Shown: positions 45,085-58,620, counted from the stretch's first letter. The stretch is DNA of 60,000 nucleotides from Cryptomeria japonica (GCF_030272615.1 NC_081408.1:303031450-303091449), one strand, 5' to 3'. Notes: generated by a model not told the origin, from the sequence alone. Program-made: numbers and translations.

Positions 45085-45630
45085 ATACTAGTGCTTTTCA
45101 TCAGACAGTTCCTCCTTGACAGCTACAAACACAATTTCTTCATTGTCATCTTTTTCTTCCAACTCCTCATCAATCACACCTTCATCTACTACAACATAAC
45201 AATTTTTCTTACCCTTTCTTTTGAATATTCTAAATTTCTCTTTCTTATCAGTGCTAGGGTAGTTAAAGGCAATATGGACAATTTTACTACAAGAGAAACA
45301 CTTCAAAGGTATCTTTCCTTTATACTTACCAGTGCCTCTTGGAAATCTCTTTGCTAATAGTGCTTCAAGTTCCATCACTTGATCTTCATTGTCTTCATTT
45401 CTCTGGTTGCTTCCATGACTTGTCCTGCACTCATGATTTTGACAGTAAACTTTTCCATTTCTAGCAGATGAACCAGTAACAGAAGCTTTAAAGGAAAATT
45501 CTATAGATTTTGTTACACTATTGTCAAAACTATTTAACTCAAAAGTAGTATGCTTACCAATCAATGAATCAATAGTTACCTTATTCTTTGAAATAAATCT
45601 AAACTCTTGGATTTCCGATACTCTTATAGC
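45085..45630 (-). pseudogene. gag C-terminal part of element D
   Basis: Begins right at the E insertion (45630) with the gag text IRVSEIQEFRFISK and IDSLIGKHTTFEL. An acidic linker (NEDNEDQVMELEALLAKRF) and one knuckle, CFSCSKIVHIAFNYP, follow; Gly is replaced by Val and the last Cys by Tyr, so zinc binding is doubtful. A Lys/Glu-rich tail runs towards the protease. The N-terminal part lies at 58070-58560, on the other side of E. Confidence 0.82.
45626..45630. repeat. Target-site duplication of E, left copy
   Basis: ATAGC directly before the E 5' LTR; identical to 58070-58074. Confidence 0.92.
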
Positions 45631-48600
45631 TGTAGGGCCCCTCCCCAATCAAGCTTTGATTAACTTAGTTGACCATGGTTGACCCTATTAATAAATACTA
45701 TAATTCAATAGGATGGGCTATGTTAGACAGATAGATTGGTGAAAAAAGTAATTGAACCAAGTTATAGAATCATTTCACCTTGTGGTGTACATTTTGATGT
45801 GTTATGAATTTGAAATCCTAAATGATCCACTGATTGGATAATCTTGATCTGACGTATGTCAGCAATATCTGAAATTGCAGAACTTTATTATGAAGTTAGA
45901 AAAATGATGCATGTCTTATGAATGGTTGAAATTTATGAGGATCATGATAATGTCATTCAGTGAATTGCTTTATGTGGATTACATGGGATATACGGTAAAT
46001 TGATTTGTATGATGGCAATTGTATGCAGAGTGATTGAATTGTATTCCTTCTTATATTTTGAATTTATATGTGATTATTTGGGAATTGCTAATATGTAATC
46101 AAGATGCACATGAAAATTATCCATGTGACCATGGAAACATTATGGAGAACCAAACCTAGACCTATGTACATTCGTAAAACCAGGGGTTGTCTATTTGGAG
46201 AGACAAGACCCCGTATATATCGTATTTTATTCATAATAGTAAATGTTGCATGTGTAATTATGTAATGTATTTTATTGTGTCACTCGACACATGTGCTGAA
46301 TAGTGTTTTGATTTTGACTTGTCTCTTGGAGGGAGATTGTTTCAACCAAAGCCTTTTTCAAATATTTGGGTGTGGTCCCAAATTTGTCTTGGGTAGAGAG
46401 TCTTTGGAGTGCTCAACTCATGTTTGACCTGAAGGTTAACTTCAAATGGGTTTCTAAGGGGTCCAATGGACTCCTAGGGGTAGTTTAAGGGTTTTTCCTA
46501 AGGTCCATAGGGTATACCTATGGGTTAGGGGTATTTTTAGGTATGTGACTACTCCCATGTGACTGTTTAGTCACCTCAAAAGTTGGTTTTCCCAAGATAA
46601 GCGAAAATCCAACTTGGAAGGTCCCTCCTAGGTTAGATAACCTTCCTTTCTTGTGTCCGTTTCTCTTCCCCACCTTCTCTTACCTTTTCTCTTTCCAGTT
46701 TTAGTAACCTGTAAGAGGTTGGGAAGACCAACCAATGGGAACTCTCCCTCTATCCAAGAGGTTGGGAAGAGTGAGAGAGGCCTTCTTAGGCAAGGATTAG
46801 GGACTTAGTGAGTTAATCACCCACTCTCCATCTTTGGAGATCTTGCAATTTTGAAAAGAATAGTTTTAGGAAAATTTTGGCTAAGTGTTAGAGGAAAGTA
46901 TTGTGGAATTGGGCTGCTCATCCTCAAACTAGATCTAGCAAACCTTTGGGCAGATTGAAGGTTGGTTTATCTTCTTTCTTTCATGTTGCATACTTATGTT
47001 TAAAAGATTGTTTGTATGTAAATGTTGTCTTCTTGTTTTCTTTCCTTTGTGAAAATAATATGTGGTATTTCGTATATTCCTTTTATGCATTTTTCTTGTG
47101 ATTTGGGAGTAACCAAGGTCTTCTACTCTTGGGAGAGTAGGATGGTCTTGGGGGTGGAAGGAGTTTGACAGCCTTAGAGTGAGAGACTCTCATTATGAGA
47201 GTGATCTCAAGGGTTGTTTATGTGACCCTTGTTGCATAGCCTTGTTTATACATTTGGGGGTCATAAGGGGAGAAAGTATGGCATGTATGCCTTTAGGGGG
47301 CATAAGGATGTGGGGTTAATGGACTTATGTTGTATTTTTAGATGCCATGAGATTGCTTGTGATCTACCATTCTTGCAGTCTCCTCAAGGTATTTTGTCCA
47401 CTTCCACCCTTGTAAAAACATCACATTTTGTGATGAAGTTTAGCCTTGGTTGGGAAAGTGTTTGTTGAGTGTTTACCTTGCTTGTTTGTGTTGCTTGAGT
47501 GTAACCTGTCTAGGGCTTGGTTCTCCAAGCTCGAGGGTGGCTTCTAGTAAGCCTAGGCTGGGAGGTGAGCTCTCCATGGTCATAGCTTTAAGATTTGTAT
47601 GCAAGTTGCTTGGAAAAGAAAAAGAAAAAGAGAAAGCTAGGAGTTGCTGATTTTACTAAGGTTGCAGAAAGAAAAAAAGAATAAGAGATGTGATACCATA
47701 TTTTAGTTGTAGAAATGTAAATGAGGAGCTTCATTTTGTAATTATTTTTGTAAAAGGAAACGTATTATTTCATTTAAGTTCTCAATACTTAGGAATGAGA
47801 GACTAGTTGGGTATTTCACCCATTTGTAAAAGTTGACCTATCATATTCAAATTATTCTTGAAGCAATGCATCCTTTTTAAGTTGAAATTTGCAATAATGG
47901 GTAAATGTGTATTAGAGAAATAAAAGTTTCTACATTTTCTTTTAATATTTCTAAGTGTTATCTAGAGTGTATTATGCTGTCGTCTTTTATTTATCTCTGT
48001 CATTTATTAAAAAAAAAGAAAGTATAATGGAAGTATTTAGGGAGTAGGAAAGCAGAAAAGTTAGTAAAATAAAAACAACCATTTAGTCCTAGTTATTTAT
48101 TTATATCAAAAGCTAATATGGTTAAATAGACTTTAGATGATTATCAGTTTTGCATTGTACAAAATGAAATGTATTTAAGTGTTTTCTAGACTACTTAGAT
48201 GCTACTGTAATTTTAATTATTTCTGTCATTTATCTATTTCAAAAATAAATGTAGTTAGTTTTAGATGCTTGTATTTAAAAAAACAAAAAAACCAAAAGCA
48301 ATCATCTATTTGTCTTAATGTTTTATACTTAAGAAAAGAAATGAAAATACCCCTTTTATCTTTAGTTATGCTCACAAAATAATAGTCATTCTAAGAAATG
48401 GTTTAGTCTTGCATTTAACTTGAAGTTGTTGATTTAATGATATCTAAAGAAAAATTAAGTTGCAGCTGAAATACTTGTATAGCATGAAATAAATAAATCC
48501 AGTTAAAACTATTTAAAACAAAAGATAGCTAAATAGAAATAAACAAAGAAGTATGTACATTATTTATTGGTAAGAGAAAGAATGACTACATATCTATACT

Positions 48601-48876
48601 CAAGTATAAATAGATAAATCTAATGTTAATGAGTAATATGGAATTTAAGGAAATGAGGATGCTATTTAAACATATATATATTAGTGTTAAGATGTTGGAA
48701 ATTAAATAAAATAAAATGAAAAATATATTTATATAAATCGAATATCTACTAAATATATTGATGATTTATACATGAGAAATGAACTAATTAAAGAATTTAT
48801 TATGTTGTTAGTATTGACTGTCAAAATATTTTTAATGTTGAATATATAAATGTATATACAAAGAAAAAAATGAGAG

Positions 48877-48878
<2 letters not shown>

Positions 48879-48903
<25 letters not shown>
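48879..48903. repeat. TA microsatellite in E 5' LTR
   Basis: (TA)n of about 25 bases; shorter in the 3' LTR (about 56433-56447). Confidence 0.9.
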
Positions 48904-48910
<7 letters not shown>

Positions 48911-49004
48911 TATTGCTGTGTTAAAACAAAAAATAAAATAAAAATTTAATTAAATAAATTTGCATTAAAAAAAGGGCATCATAAGTTGTGGGAGGTAGGG
49001 TTTT

Positions 49005-49190
49005 GGAAAGGGGCCGCCCGCGGGCCGCAGCCACTGTGTGGGCCGTAACCCACATAGGTGATCGCACCCCCTGTGTGGGCTGCAACTCACATAGTGGGCC
49101 GCACCACTGTGTGGGCCGTGACCCACACAGTAACCAAGGCCACTGTGTGGGCCGCGACCCACGCAGTGGGGCGACCAACCGGTGGCATTG
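49005..49190. repeat. GC-rich palindromic tandem repeats in E 5' LTR
   Basis: Four to five units like CCACTGTGTGGG - CCGCGA - CCCACACAGTGG. Each unit is close to a palindrome with arms of up to 12 bases, in an otherwise AT-rich LTR. Units are clear at 49104-49131 and 49140-49169. Confidence 0.88.
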
Positions 49191-50543
49191 TGACCACCAT
49201 CGCCTCAGCCTCCCCATCAAACAGTAGACCCCCTCTGCCCCCTTCTCAGCACGCAAACCCCTCCGCCTCCTCAATCGCTCCTCTCTGCTGCCATGTCTCG
49301 GTTCATGCCTGCAACAAACCATCCACCATGAAATTTCATGGTGGAACCCTAAATTTGGCTTAGTGTTTGGGAGATGGTAAAAGAAAAGAAAAATAAATTA
49401 GAATAGATTAGTTTTCTTATTTCAATAGCAAAAGGGAAACCCTAAATAGGGTTATACGCACATGAGTTTTTTATTAAAAGAATAAAATATTGAGGGAGGA
49501 GTTTGAGATTTTAATAATAATAAAAGTGGGGGGGGGGGAAAGGACTTCTCTTTAAATTTGAAATGGGAATTTCCCATTTATACAAGTTATTATTTATTGG
49601 GTAGTTTTCTGTTGGGAATTAATTATTGTATAGCATTATTATTCTCATAGTTGGGAAGATTCATTAAAGAAGATTGTTATTGGGAATGTATATAATCGAT
49701 TGATTAAATTTAAACCAAGAGGTAATGAAAATATTGAATATTATATATTAATATTTAATGCTTGGAGGAGTAATATACAACATCTTGATGTAAGTTATAT
49801 AATTACATTTTAGAGATTTTAATGGCATTTATAATTAAATGAAATAATTTAATACAAGTTAATAAATATGTATTTTAAGAGGATATTGTAGTGGTGTAAA
49901 ATATTATTCTTTTTTTAGTCAATGATCTTGACCTTGCGAACTTATTTGATCCCGATGGAACCTTATATTGAATAAATTAATTAACATATTAACCATTAGC
50001 ACTCAAATTTTATTTTTTCAATTGATTAAAAGTGTTACGTTGAAACCACATTAATGATTAATTAAAGGATGTGCGATTTATTTAAGTTAAAAGAAGAAGA
50101 AGAATGTAATAACAATGATGGAGGAAACTTTATATTAGTTAAATAGATAAAATTGAATCAAGTAAATTATATTAATGTCATTTTAGTAGAAGTTGGTCTA
50201 TTTAAGTATTTTAAAACGTATCTAAAATGAAAAGGGTCGTTTGAGTGAATTTATAATTGTCCTTATAAAATTAATTGGTTCCCCTTGATAATAGAAATTA
50301 TTGTATTGTTATGTAAGCAATATTGTTATTCTATTGCCTTTGAGTTTTTGAAACCTAAGGCTTCTAGCTAAATTCTATTTCATCGCTCACTTTAGGAAAC
50401 CCATTAAAATAGCAATTAAGGTTTCGCTGGAATAACTTGTTTAGTTGTCACATCCTTTTAGGTATAAGTTGTATGTAATTTAAGTGTTAAAAAAATAAAA
50501 TTTGTTGTTTGTGTTTTTGCCCAAAAGTTTGGGCATGACATTT

Positions 50544-50557
50544 TGGTATCAGAGCCC
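50544..50557 (+). promoter_or_regulatory. Primer-binding site of element E
   Basis: TGGTATCAGAGCCC, complementary to initiator Met-tRNA, three bases after the LTR. Confidence 0.92.
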
Positions 50558-53118
50558 TAGCTTCATACACTGGTGAATATGGGCTACATTCATAACTTAG
50601 TTGAACCAATTATGGCTTTGAAGAATAACACCTAGGTGGAAACTTGTGAAATAGCAAAGTGAAACATAAGTGAAAATTCTTTTAATGAAAAAACCCTGAA
50701 ATTTGAAACTTATTAGTCATAATGTTTATGGTATAATAGAAGTATTATAATACCAAAGTTTTAATGAGAATTAGTTGGCAGTATAAAATATTTTATGAGA
50801 ACATTGATAAGGAGCCGAATTATGTGGTTAGCCAAGGGAGAACTTGGAAATTATGGGAGTCTTAAGACATTGGTAATTATTGGACACCTTTATGTTATAC
50901 CGTAATTGGGTAACAGGATATTATGATGATAAGGTGGTTTTTGTGGATTGGAGGAAATCGTAAGTTGTGATATGCCAGAATTGGCCAGTAAGTAAATATA
51001 AATAAGTAATATGGAAAGAGATAACTTCCTTTTTTACCCAAATCTAAATTAAAAGGGTGGGTGTTGGTCGCATCCCGAGTGCACACCCCTTTGATTTCAT
51101 AGTGGCATAAGTAAAGTAGGAGAGAATAAGTCAACTCTCCATGTTGTTTGAAATATGTCATGAAGTGTGTGGGTAGGAATTTGTTGTCAAGCATATTGAT
51201 TTTACTCGAGAATTATTCCACCCCAAATGGCTCTTAACTGTAAGTGTTAGTAATTTGGCAACAAGCTCCTACCTAATGAAGGCAAGTAAATGTTAGAGGT
51301 GAAAATATAAGGAGCTAGCATAAGGTGCTAAGAAAACAAATGAGGTCCCTAGTAAAATTATATGATTACATTATAAGAACCCTAAGTGTTTCTAAGTATA
51401 CAGGTGTCAAATTTGTATTGAACTATCAACCCCATGTGTAAGTAAGACATGAAGGTGTCGATGGATGGGTTACCACGCAATATTGAACCAAGGTTTAGCA
51501 TATTAAGATAATTAATGGAAGTCTAAGAAGAACGGACGGAGAATGGTAGAGTTAGTGCAATCCCCTGTTATATTATAATTATGGATGTTAATAACCCAAA
51601 ATAGATAGCGGATTTTTTCAGAAAGTGTTGCTTGTAATAGCAATCATGTGAAGGTTAAAATGAAGCATGATCTATAAAATGATTGCAACCTCTTGTGTAT
51701 AAGATATCTCGTAAATGATAAAGGAATATAAATGATCTATGAACCTTAAGAGTCCAATAATCACTTTCTAACACACTCAGGACGTGTGATCTTGGGTGAT
51801 GTGTTGCGGTTACTCCCTTTAGCATGGCTAATATGGTCATTCTATTTCGAGTTTTGATTTGACAATGTTTTCAACTTTCTTTGAATAGTATATTGTGACC
51901 TAAGGGCTAGTACTTTCTTTTATATTTTTTTTTTATGATGAAAGGACCACTAAAGTTATGTTTCTTTTATTGGAGCTATGGCACTTGCCATGTTGCTAGT
52001 TTTTATCTTTCAATTGCCGACATTTTTCTTCTTTGATTGGACTTGGCAAAAGTAACTTTTATTTTGATCTTTTAAAGTGTCAAGTGGTCATTTTGATGGT
52101 TGATATAGCTAGCCGTAGTGATGTGATTTGTGGAATATCTATCATGTTCGTTGAACCACTGATAGTGTGCTAAGGGAGAATACCGCAAGGAGTGAAATTA
52201 GGCACATAGAATGAACAAAGAATGTTATTTCAAAATAAGATAAAGAAAGGAATATCCTCCTAAATAAAATTATTTGCGAGTAATCTAAGAGAGAAAATTT
52301 ATAACAAAAAATCTGTGATCTAGGAGTAATGAATTGTGATAGTAGTGATGTTTATAGACTTGTTAATTTTGGCATGTGTATGGAGATGTTTGCGTGGATG
52401 ATATCTAAATTAAGTACTATTATTTCTCATCACTCCCTTAAAATGGGATTGGTTATATACCTTAATGTTTGGGGTTTGCGAATAATGTACCCTATGTAAC
52501 TTAAATCTTGGTGCCTAGAAATACCAGCATTGTGGGCCCTAGAAGTAGAAAATTTCCCTACTTATGGGTAGATTCGAAGAAGTTAAACTTGATTATTCCT
52601 TGTTGCCTAAAGATGTTGGAAGAAACCATGCACCTAGGGTGGTTTACCAAATATGTAATTAACCCCTTTATGAGGCACCTTGATGTAAAATAAGTAGATT
52701 CATTATGGATAAACTGTGATATCAATTCCCTTTAGTGGCAAGCATGGATGAAAATTATAGTAGGATAAACATGTTTTAAAATGAATCCTAAACAAAGTAT
52801 GACTCCTAGAAAATTCAATATGTGTAACCTTGATTATGGGAGTTGATGTGTGTTATTGATATGATTTGGACGGAGCATTAATGTAAGTTGTTGAAAGATA
52901 GAACTTTGTGAACACCTGCCTGAGATCGAAGGGAAAAGTAATAAAAATACTAAGAATTTAACCTTATGAAGATAGTAAGCTAATTACAATAATAAGTTGG
53001 TTTTGGTATTTCATCTTTCTAGTAGGAAAGATAAGATTTTGAGTAACTTATTGAAATTGTGGGAAATGCTATGTCCCTACTTCGTATTCTACTAATGCAA
53101 CTTCTAGGAGTAAGTTGA

Positions 53119-53135
53119 ACTCTAGGGGAGCAGGA
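53119..53135 (+). promoter_or_regulatory. Polypurine tract of element E
   Basis: The purine-rich CTAGGGGAGCAGGA stretch ends at the TG of the 3' LTR. Confidence 0.75.
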
Positions 53136-56100
53136 TGTAGGGCCCCTCCCCAATCAAGCTTTGATTAACTTAGTTGACCATGGTTGACCCTATTAATAAA
53201 TACTATAATTCAATAGGATGGGCTATGTTAGATAGATAGATTGGTGAGAAAAGTAATTGAACCAAGTTATAGAATCATTTCACCTTGTGGTGTACATTTT
53301 GATGTGTTATGAATTTGAAATCCTAAATGATCCACTGATTGGATAATCTTGATCTGACGTATGTCAGCTATATCTGAAATTGCAGAACTTTATTATGAAG
53401 GTAGAAAAATGATGCATGTCTTATGAATGGTTGAAATTTATGAGGATCATGATAATGTCATTCAGTGAATTGCTTTATGTGGATTACATGGGATATATGG
53501 TAAATTGATTTGTATGATGGCAATTGTATGCAGAGTGATTGAATTGTATTCCTTCTTATATTTTGAATTTATATGTGATTATTTGGGAATTACTAATGTG
53601 TAATCGAGATGCGCAGGAAAATTATCCATGTGACCATGGAAACATTATGGAGAACCAAACCTAGACCTATGTACGTTCATAAAACCAGGGGTTGTCTATT
53701 TGGAGAGACAACACCCCGTATGTATCGTATTTTATTTTTAATAGTAAATGTTGCATGTGTGTTAAATTTTATTATTGATTTGTTTAAATCCAACAAGAGA
53801 CAATTTCCATGTGTAATTATGTAATGTATTTTATTATGTCACTCGACACGTGCTGAATAGTGTTTTGATTTTGACTTGTCTCTTGGAGGGAGATTGTTTC
53901 AACCAAAGCCTTTTTCAAATATTTGGGTGTGGTCCCAAATTTGTCTTGGGTAGAGAGACTTTGGAGTGGTCAACTCAGGTTTGACCCAAAGGTTAACTTC
54001 ATATGGGTTTCTAGGGGGTCAAATGGACTCCTAGGGGTAGTTTAAGGGTTTTTCCTAAGGTCCATAGGGTATACCTATGGGTTAGGGGTATTTTTAGGCA
54101 TATGACTACTCCCATGTGACTGTTTAGTCACCTCAAAAGTTGGTTTTCCCAAGATGAGCGAAAATCCAACTTGGAAGGTCCCTCTTAGATTAGATAACCA
54201 TCCTTTCCTGTGTCAGTTTCTCTTCCCCACCTTCTCTTACCTTTTCTCTTTCTAGTTTTAGTAAGCTGTAAGAGGTTGGGAAGACCAACCAAAGGGAACT
54301 CTCCCTCTATCCAAGAGGTTGGAAAGAGTGAGAGAGGCCTTCTTAGGAAAGGATTAGGGACTTAGTAAGTTAATCACCCACTCTCCATCTTTGGAGATCT
54401 TGCAATTTTGAAAAGAATAGTTTTAGGAGAATTTTGGCTAAGTGCTAGAGGAGAGTATTGTGGAATCAGGCTGCTCATCCTCAAACTAGATCTAGCAAAC
54501 CTTTGGGCAGATTGAAGGTTGGTACATCTTCTTCCTTTTATGTTGCATACTTATGTTTAAAAGATTGTTTGTATGTAAATGTTGTCTTCTGGTTTTCTTT
54601 CCTTTGTGAAAATAATATGTGGTATTTCGTATATTCCTTTTATGCATTTTTCTTATGATTTGGAAGTAACCAAGGTCTTCTACTCTTGGGAGAGTAGGAT
54701 GGCCTTGGGGGTGGAAGGAGTTTGACAGCCTTAGAGTGAGAGGCTCTCATTATGAGAGTGATCTCAAGGGTTGTTTATGTGACCCTTGCTGCATAGCCTT
54801 GTTTATGCATTTGGGGGTCATAAGGGGAGAAAGTATGGCATGTATGCCTTTGGGGGGCATAAGGATGTGGGGTTAATGGACTTATGTTGTATTTTTGGAT
54901 GCCATGAGATGGCTTGTGATCTAACATTCTTGCAATCTCCTCAAGGTATTTTGTCCACTTCCACCCTTGTAAAAACATCACATTTTGTGATGAAGTTTAG
55001 CCTTGGTTGGGAAAGTGTTTGTTGAGAGTTGTGTTGCTTGAGTGTAACCTATCTAGGGCTTGGTTCTCCAAGCTTGGGGGTGGCTTCTAGTAAGCCTAGG
55101 CTGGGAGGTGAGGTCTCCATGGTCATAGCCTTAAGATTTGTGTGCAGGTTGTGTGGAAAAGAAAAAGAAAAAGAGAAAGCTAGGAGTTGCTGATTTTACT
55201 AAGGTTGCAGAAAAAAAAAAGAATAAGAGATGTGATACCATATTTTAGTTGTAGAAATGTAAATGAGGAGCTTCATGTTGTAATTATTTTTGTAAAAGGA
55301 AATGTATTATTTCATTTATGTTCTCAATACTTAGGAATGAGAGACTAGTTGGACATTTCACCCATTTGTAAAAGTTGACCTATCATATTCAGATTATTCT
55401 TGAAGCAATGCATCCTTTTTAAGTTGAAATTTGCAATAATGGGTAAATGTGTATTAGAGAAATAAAAGTTTCTACATTTTCTTTTAATATTTCTAAGTGT
55501 CATCTAGAGTGTATTATGCTGTTGTCTTTTATTTATCTCTGTCATTTATTAAAAAAAAAAAAAAAAGTATAATGGAAGTATTTAGGGAGTAGGAAAGCAG
55601 AAAAGTTAGTAAAATAAAAATAACCATTTAGTCCTAGTTATTTATTTATGTCAAAAGCTAATATGGTTAAATAGACTTTAGATGATTATCAGTTTTGGAT
55701 TGTACAAAATGAAATGTATTTAAGTGTTTCCTAGACTACTTAGATGCTGCTGTAATTTTAATTATTTCTGTCATTTATCTATTTCAAAAATAAATGTAGT
55801 TGGTTTTAGATGGTTGTATTTAAAAAAAAAACCCAAAAAACCAAAAGCAATCATCTATTTGTCTTCATGTCTTATACTTAAGAAAATAAATGAAAATACC
55901 CCTTTATATCTTTAGTTATGCTCACAAAATAATATTCATTCTAATAAATGGTTTTAATCTTGCATTTAACTTGAAGTTGTTGATTTAATGATATCTAAAG
56001 AAAAATTAACTTGTAGCTGAAATACTTGTATAACAGGAAATAAATAAATCCAGTTAAAACTATTTAAAACAAAAGATAGCTAAATAGAAATAAACTAAGA

Positions 56101-58069
56101 AATATGTACATTATTTATTGGTAAGAGAAAGAATGACTACATATCTATACTAAAGTATAAATAGATAAATCTAATGTTAATGAGTAATCTAGAATTTAAG
56201 GAAATGAGGATGTTGTTTAAACATATATATATATTAGTGTTAAGATGCTGGAAATAAAATTAAAAATATATATATATATATATTTATATAAATTGAATAT
56301 CTACTAAATATATTGATGATTTATACATGAGAAATGAACTAATTAAAGAATTTATTATGCTGTTAGTATTGACTCTCAAAATTTTTTTAATGCTGAATAT
56401 TTAAATGTATATATAAAGGAAAAAATGAGAGTATATATATATATATAATATTATATTGTTGTGTTAAAATAAAAAAAAATAAAAAAAATCTAATTAAATA
56501 AATTTGCATTAAAAAAAAGGGCATCATAAGTTGTGGGAGGTAGGGTTTTGGAAAGGGGCCACCCGCGGGCCACAGCCACTATGTGGGCCGCGACCCACAC
56601 AGGTGGTCGCACCCCCTGTGCGGGCCGTACCACTGTGTGGCTTGTGACCCACATAGCGGCCAAGGCCACTATGTGGGCCGCGACCCACACAGTGGGAGGA
56701 CCCACCAATGGTGTTGCAACCACCATCGCCTCGCCCTCCCCATCAAATAGTAGACCCCCTCCGCCCCCTTCTCAGCACACAGACCCCTCTGCCTCCTCAA
56801 TCGCTCCTGTCTGCCACCATGTCTCAATTCATGCCTGCAAGAAACCATCCACCATGAAATTTCATGGTGGAACCCTAAATTCGACTTAGGGTTTGGGAGA
56901 TGGTAAAAGAAAAGAAAAATAAATTAGAATAGATTAGTTTTCTTATTTCAATAGCAAAAGGGAAACCCTAAATAGGGTTATACCCACATGAGCTTTTTAT
57001 TAAAAGAATAAAATATTGAGGGAGGAGTTTGAGATTTTAATAATAATAAAAGTGGGGGGGCGGGGGAAAGGACTTCTCTTTAAATTTGAAATGGGAATTT
57101 CCCATTTATACAAGTTATTATTTATTGTGTAGTTTTGTGTTGGGAATTAATTATTGTATAGCATTATTATTCTCATAGTTGGGAAGATTCATTAAAGAAG
57201 ATTATTATTGTGAATGTATATAATCGATTGATTAAATTTAAACCAAGAGGTAATGAAAATATCGAATATTAAATATTAATATTTAATTCTTGGAGGAGTA
57301 ATATACAACATCTTGATGTAAGTTATATAATTACATTTTAGAGATTTTAATGGTATTTATAATTAAATGAAATAATTTAATACAAGTTAATAAATATGTA
57401 TTTTAAGAGGATATTGTAGTGGTGTAAAATATTATTCTTTTTTTAGTCAATGATCTTGACCTTGCGAACTTATTTGACCCTGATGGAACCTTATATTGAA
57501 TAAATTAATTAACATATTAACCTTTAGCACTCAAATTTTATTTGCTCAATTAATTAAAAGTGTTACATTGAAACCGCATTAATGATTAATTAAAGGATGT
57601 GTGATTTAATTAAGTTAAAAAAAGAAGAAGAATGTAATAACAATGATGGAGGAAACTTGATATTAGTTAAATATATGAAATTGAATCAAGTAACTTATAT
57701 TAATGCCATTTTAGTAGAAGTTGGTCTAATTAAGTATTTTAAAACGTATCTAAAATGAAAAGGGTCGTTTGAGTGAATTTATAATTGTCCTTATAAAATT
57801 AATTAGTTCTGCTTGATAATAGAAATTATCGTATGTTTATGTAAGCAATATTCTTATTCTATCGCCTTTGAGTTTTTGAAACCTAAGGCTTCTAGCTAAA
57901 TTCTATTAGATCGCTCACTTTAGGAAACCCATTAAAATAGCAATTAAGGTTTCATCGGAATAACTTGTTTAGTTGTCACATCCTTTTAGGTATAAGTTGT
58001 ATGTAATTTAGAGTGTAAAATAAAATAAAATTGTTGTTTGTGTTTTTGCCCAAAAGTTTGGGCATGACA
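53136..58069 (+). repeat. 3' LTR of element E
   Basis: 4934 bases; matches the 5' LTR end to end. Confidence 0.93.
56553..56710. repeat. GC-rich palindromic tandem repeats in E 3' LTR
   Basis: Same motif as at 49005-49190 but one unit shorter, showing copy-number change after or during insertion. Confidence 0.85.
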
Positions 58070-58074
58070 ATAGC
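58070..58074. repeat. Target-site duplication of E, right copy
   Basis: ATAGC, identical to 45626-45630. Confidence 0.92.
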
Positions 58075-58560
58075 ATACTGAGGTTGAATATTTCTAAGCA
58101 TATTACTTACTATTGCATCATCATCTATTTTACCTCCAACACTCTTTATGCCACCAACAACTTCTTTGAGTCTCTGACCATATTGTCCAATATTCTCTCC
58201 TTCAAGCATTCTTATGTCATCAAACTTTTTTCTCAAGCTTTCCTCTTTGGCTCTTTGAACATGCTCATCTCCTCAATAGATTGTCTCTAACTTTTCCCAA
58301 ACCTCACCTACAGTTTCCAATCCTTGAACATCAATATATTTTGAATCATATAAAGTACTTACAATAGCTTCTAGGGATTGCATGTTATCTTTCTTCTCAT
58401 TGAGTTCATCTGGTGTCAAGGGAGTAGTGGTAGGAGAAACATATGTTGTTTCAACTTGCTTCCAATATTGTGCACCAAGACCTTTGATGTAGATCTTCAT
58501 TCTATCTTTCCGGATCTTGTAGTTATCCTTATTGAACTTGGCACCCTCTTTCTTCATCAT
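58070..58560 (-). pseudogene. gag N-terminal part of element D
   Basis: Minus-strand frames give FNKDNYKIRKDRMKIYIKGL, then GLETVGEVWEKLETIY, a stop at 58273-58275, then FDDIRMLEGENIGQYGQRLK and AIVSNMLRNIQPQYAI, the UBN2-type copia gag. It ends exactly at the E insertion, and the same frame resumes at 45630. The start is taken at 58560; an upstream start is possible. Confidence 0.82.
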
Positions 58561-58620
58561 CTTGAATTCCTCATAATCTTTTCCTCAAGTGGTTAGGCTT
58601 CCTACCCACAGAGGACCAAA

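Larger units (their letters stand above)
45631..50540 (+). repeat. 5' LTR of element E
   Basis: TGTAGGGCCCC...GGGCATGACA. Aligns end to end with 53136-58069. It lacks a 54-base piece present in the 3' LTR (between CATGTGT repeats) and has about 16 extra bases near 47475, plus different AT-repeat lengths. No gene inside; short frames repeated in both LTRs are chance. Confidence 0.93.
50541..53135 (+). other. Non-coding interior of element E
   Basis: PBS at its start, polypurine tract at its end. The longest open frames are under 100 codons, and none shows gag, protease, RT, RNase H or integrase motifs. It may carry RNA packaging and dimerisation signals, as proposed for LARDs. Confidence 0.75.
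45631..58069 (+). mobile_element. Element E: LARD-like non-autonomous LTR retrotransposon with 4.9-kb LTRs
   Basis: 12439 bases: 5' LTR 45631-50540 (4910), interior 50541-53135 (2595), 3' LTR 53136-58069 (4934), with the 5-base duplication ATAGC on both sides. PBS and polypurine tract are intact, but no gag or pol motif is found in the interior. Long LTRs, a short non-coding interior and preserved replication signals fit the LARD class described from cereals. The superfamily (copia or gypsy) cannot be decided without coding sequence. The clean target duplication and close LTRs indicate a younger insertion than its host element D. Confidence 0.9.

Noticed and set aside
46901-47101. 66-codon frame present in both E LTRs (46901 and 54458)
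   Set aside because: Conservation follows from LTR identity; no domain, and LTR internal frames are not expected to code.
49058-49363. 101-codon frame with WAATH-type repeats in the E LTR
   Set aside because: The frame comes from the GC-rich tandem palindromes and occurs, altered, in the other LTR; no protein family recognised.
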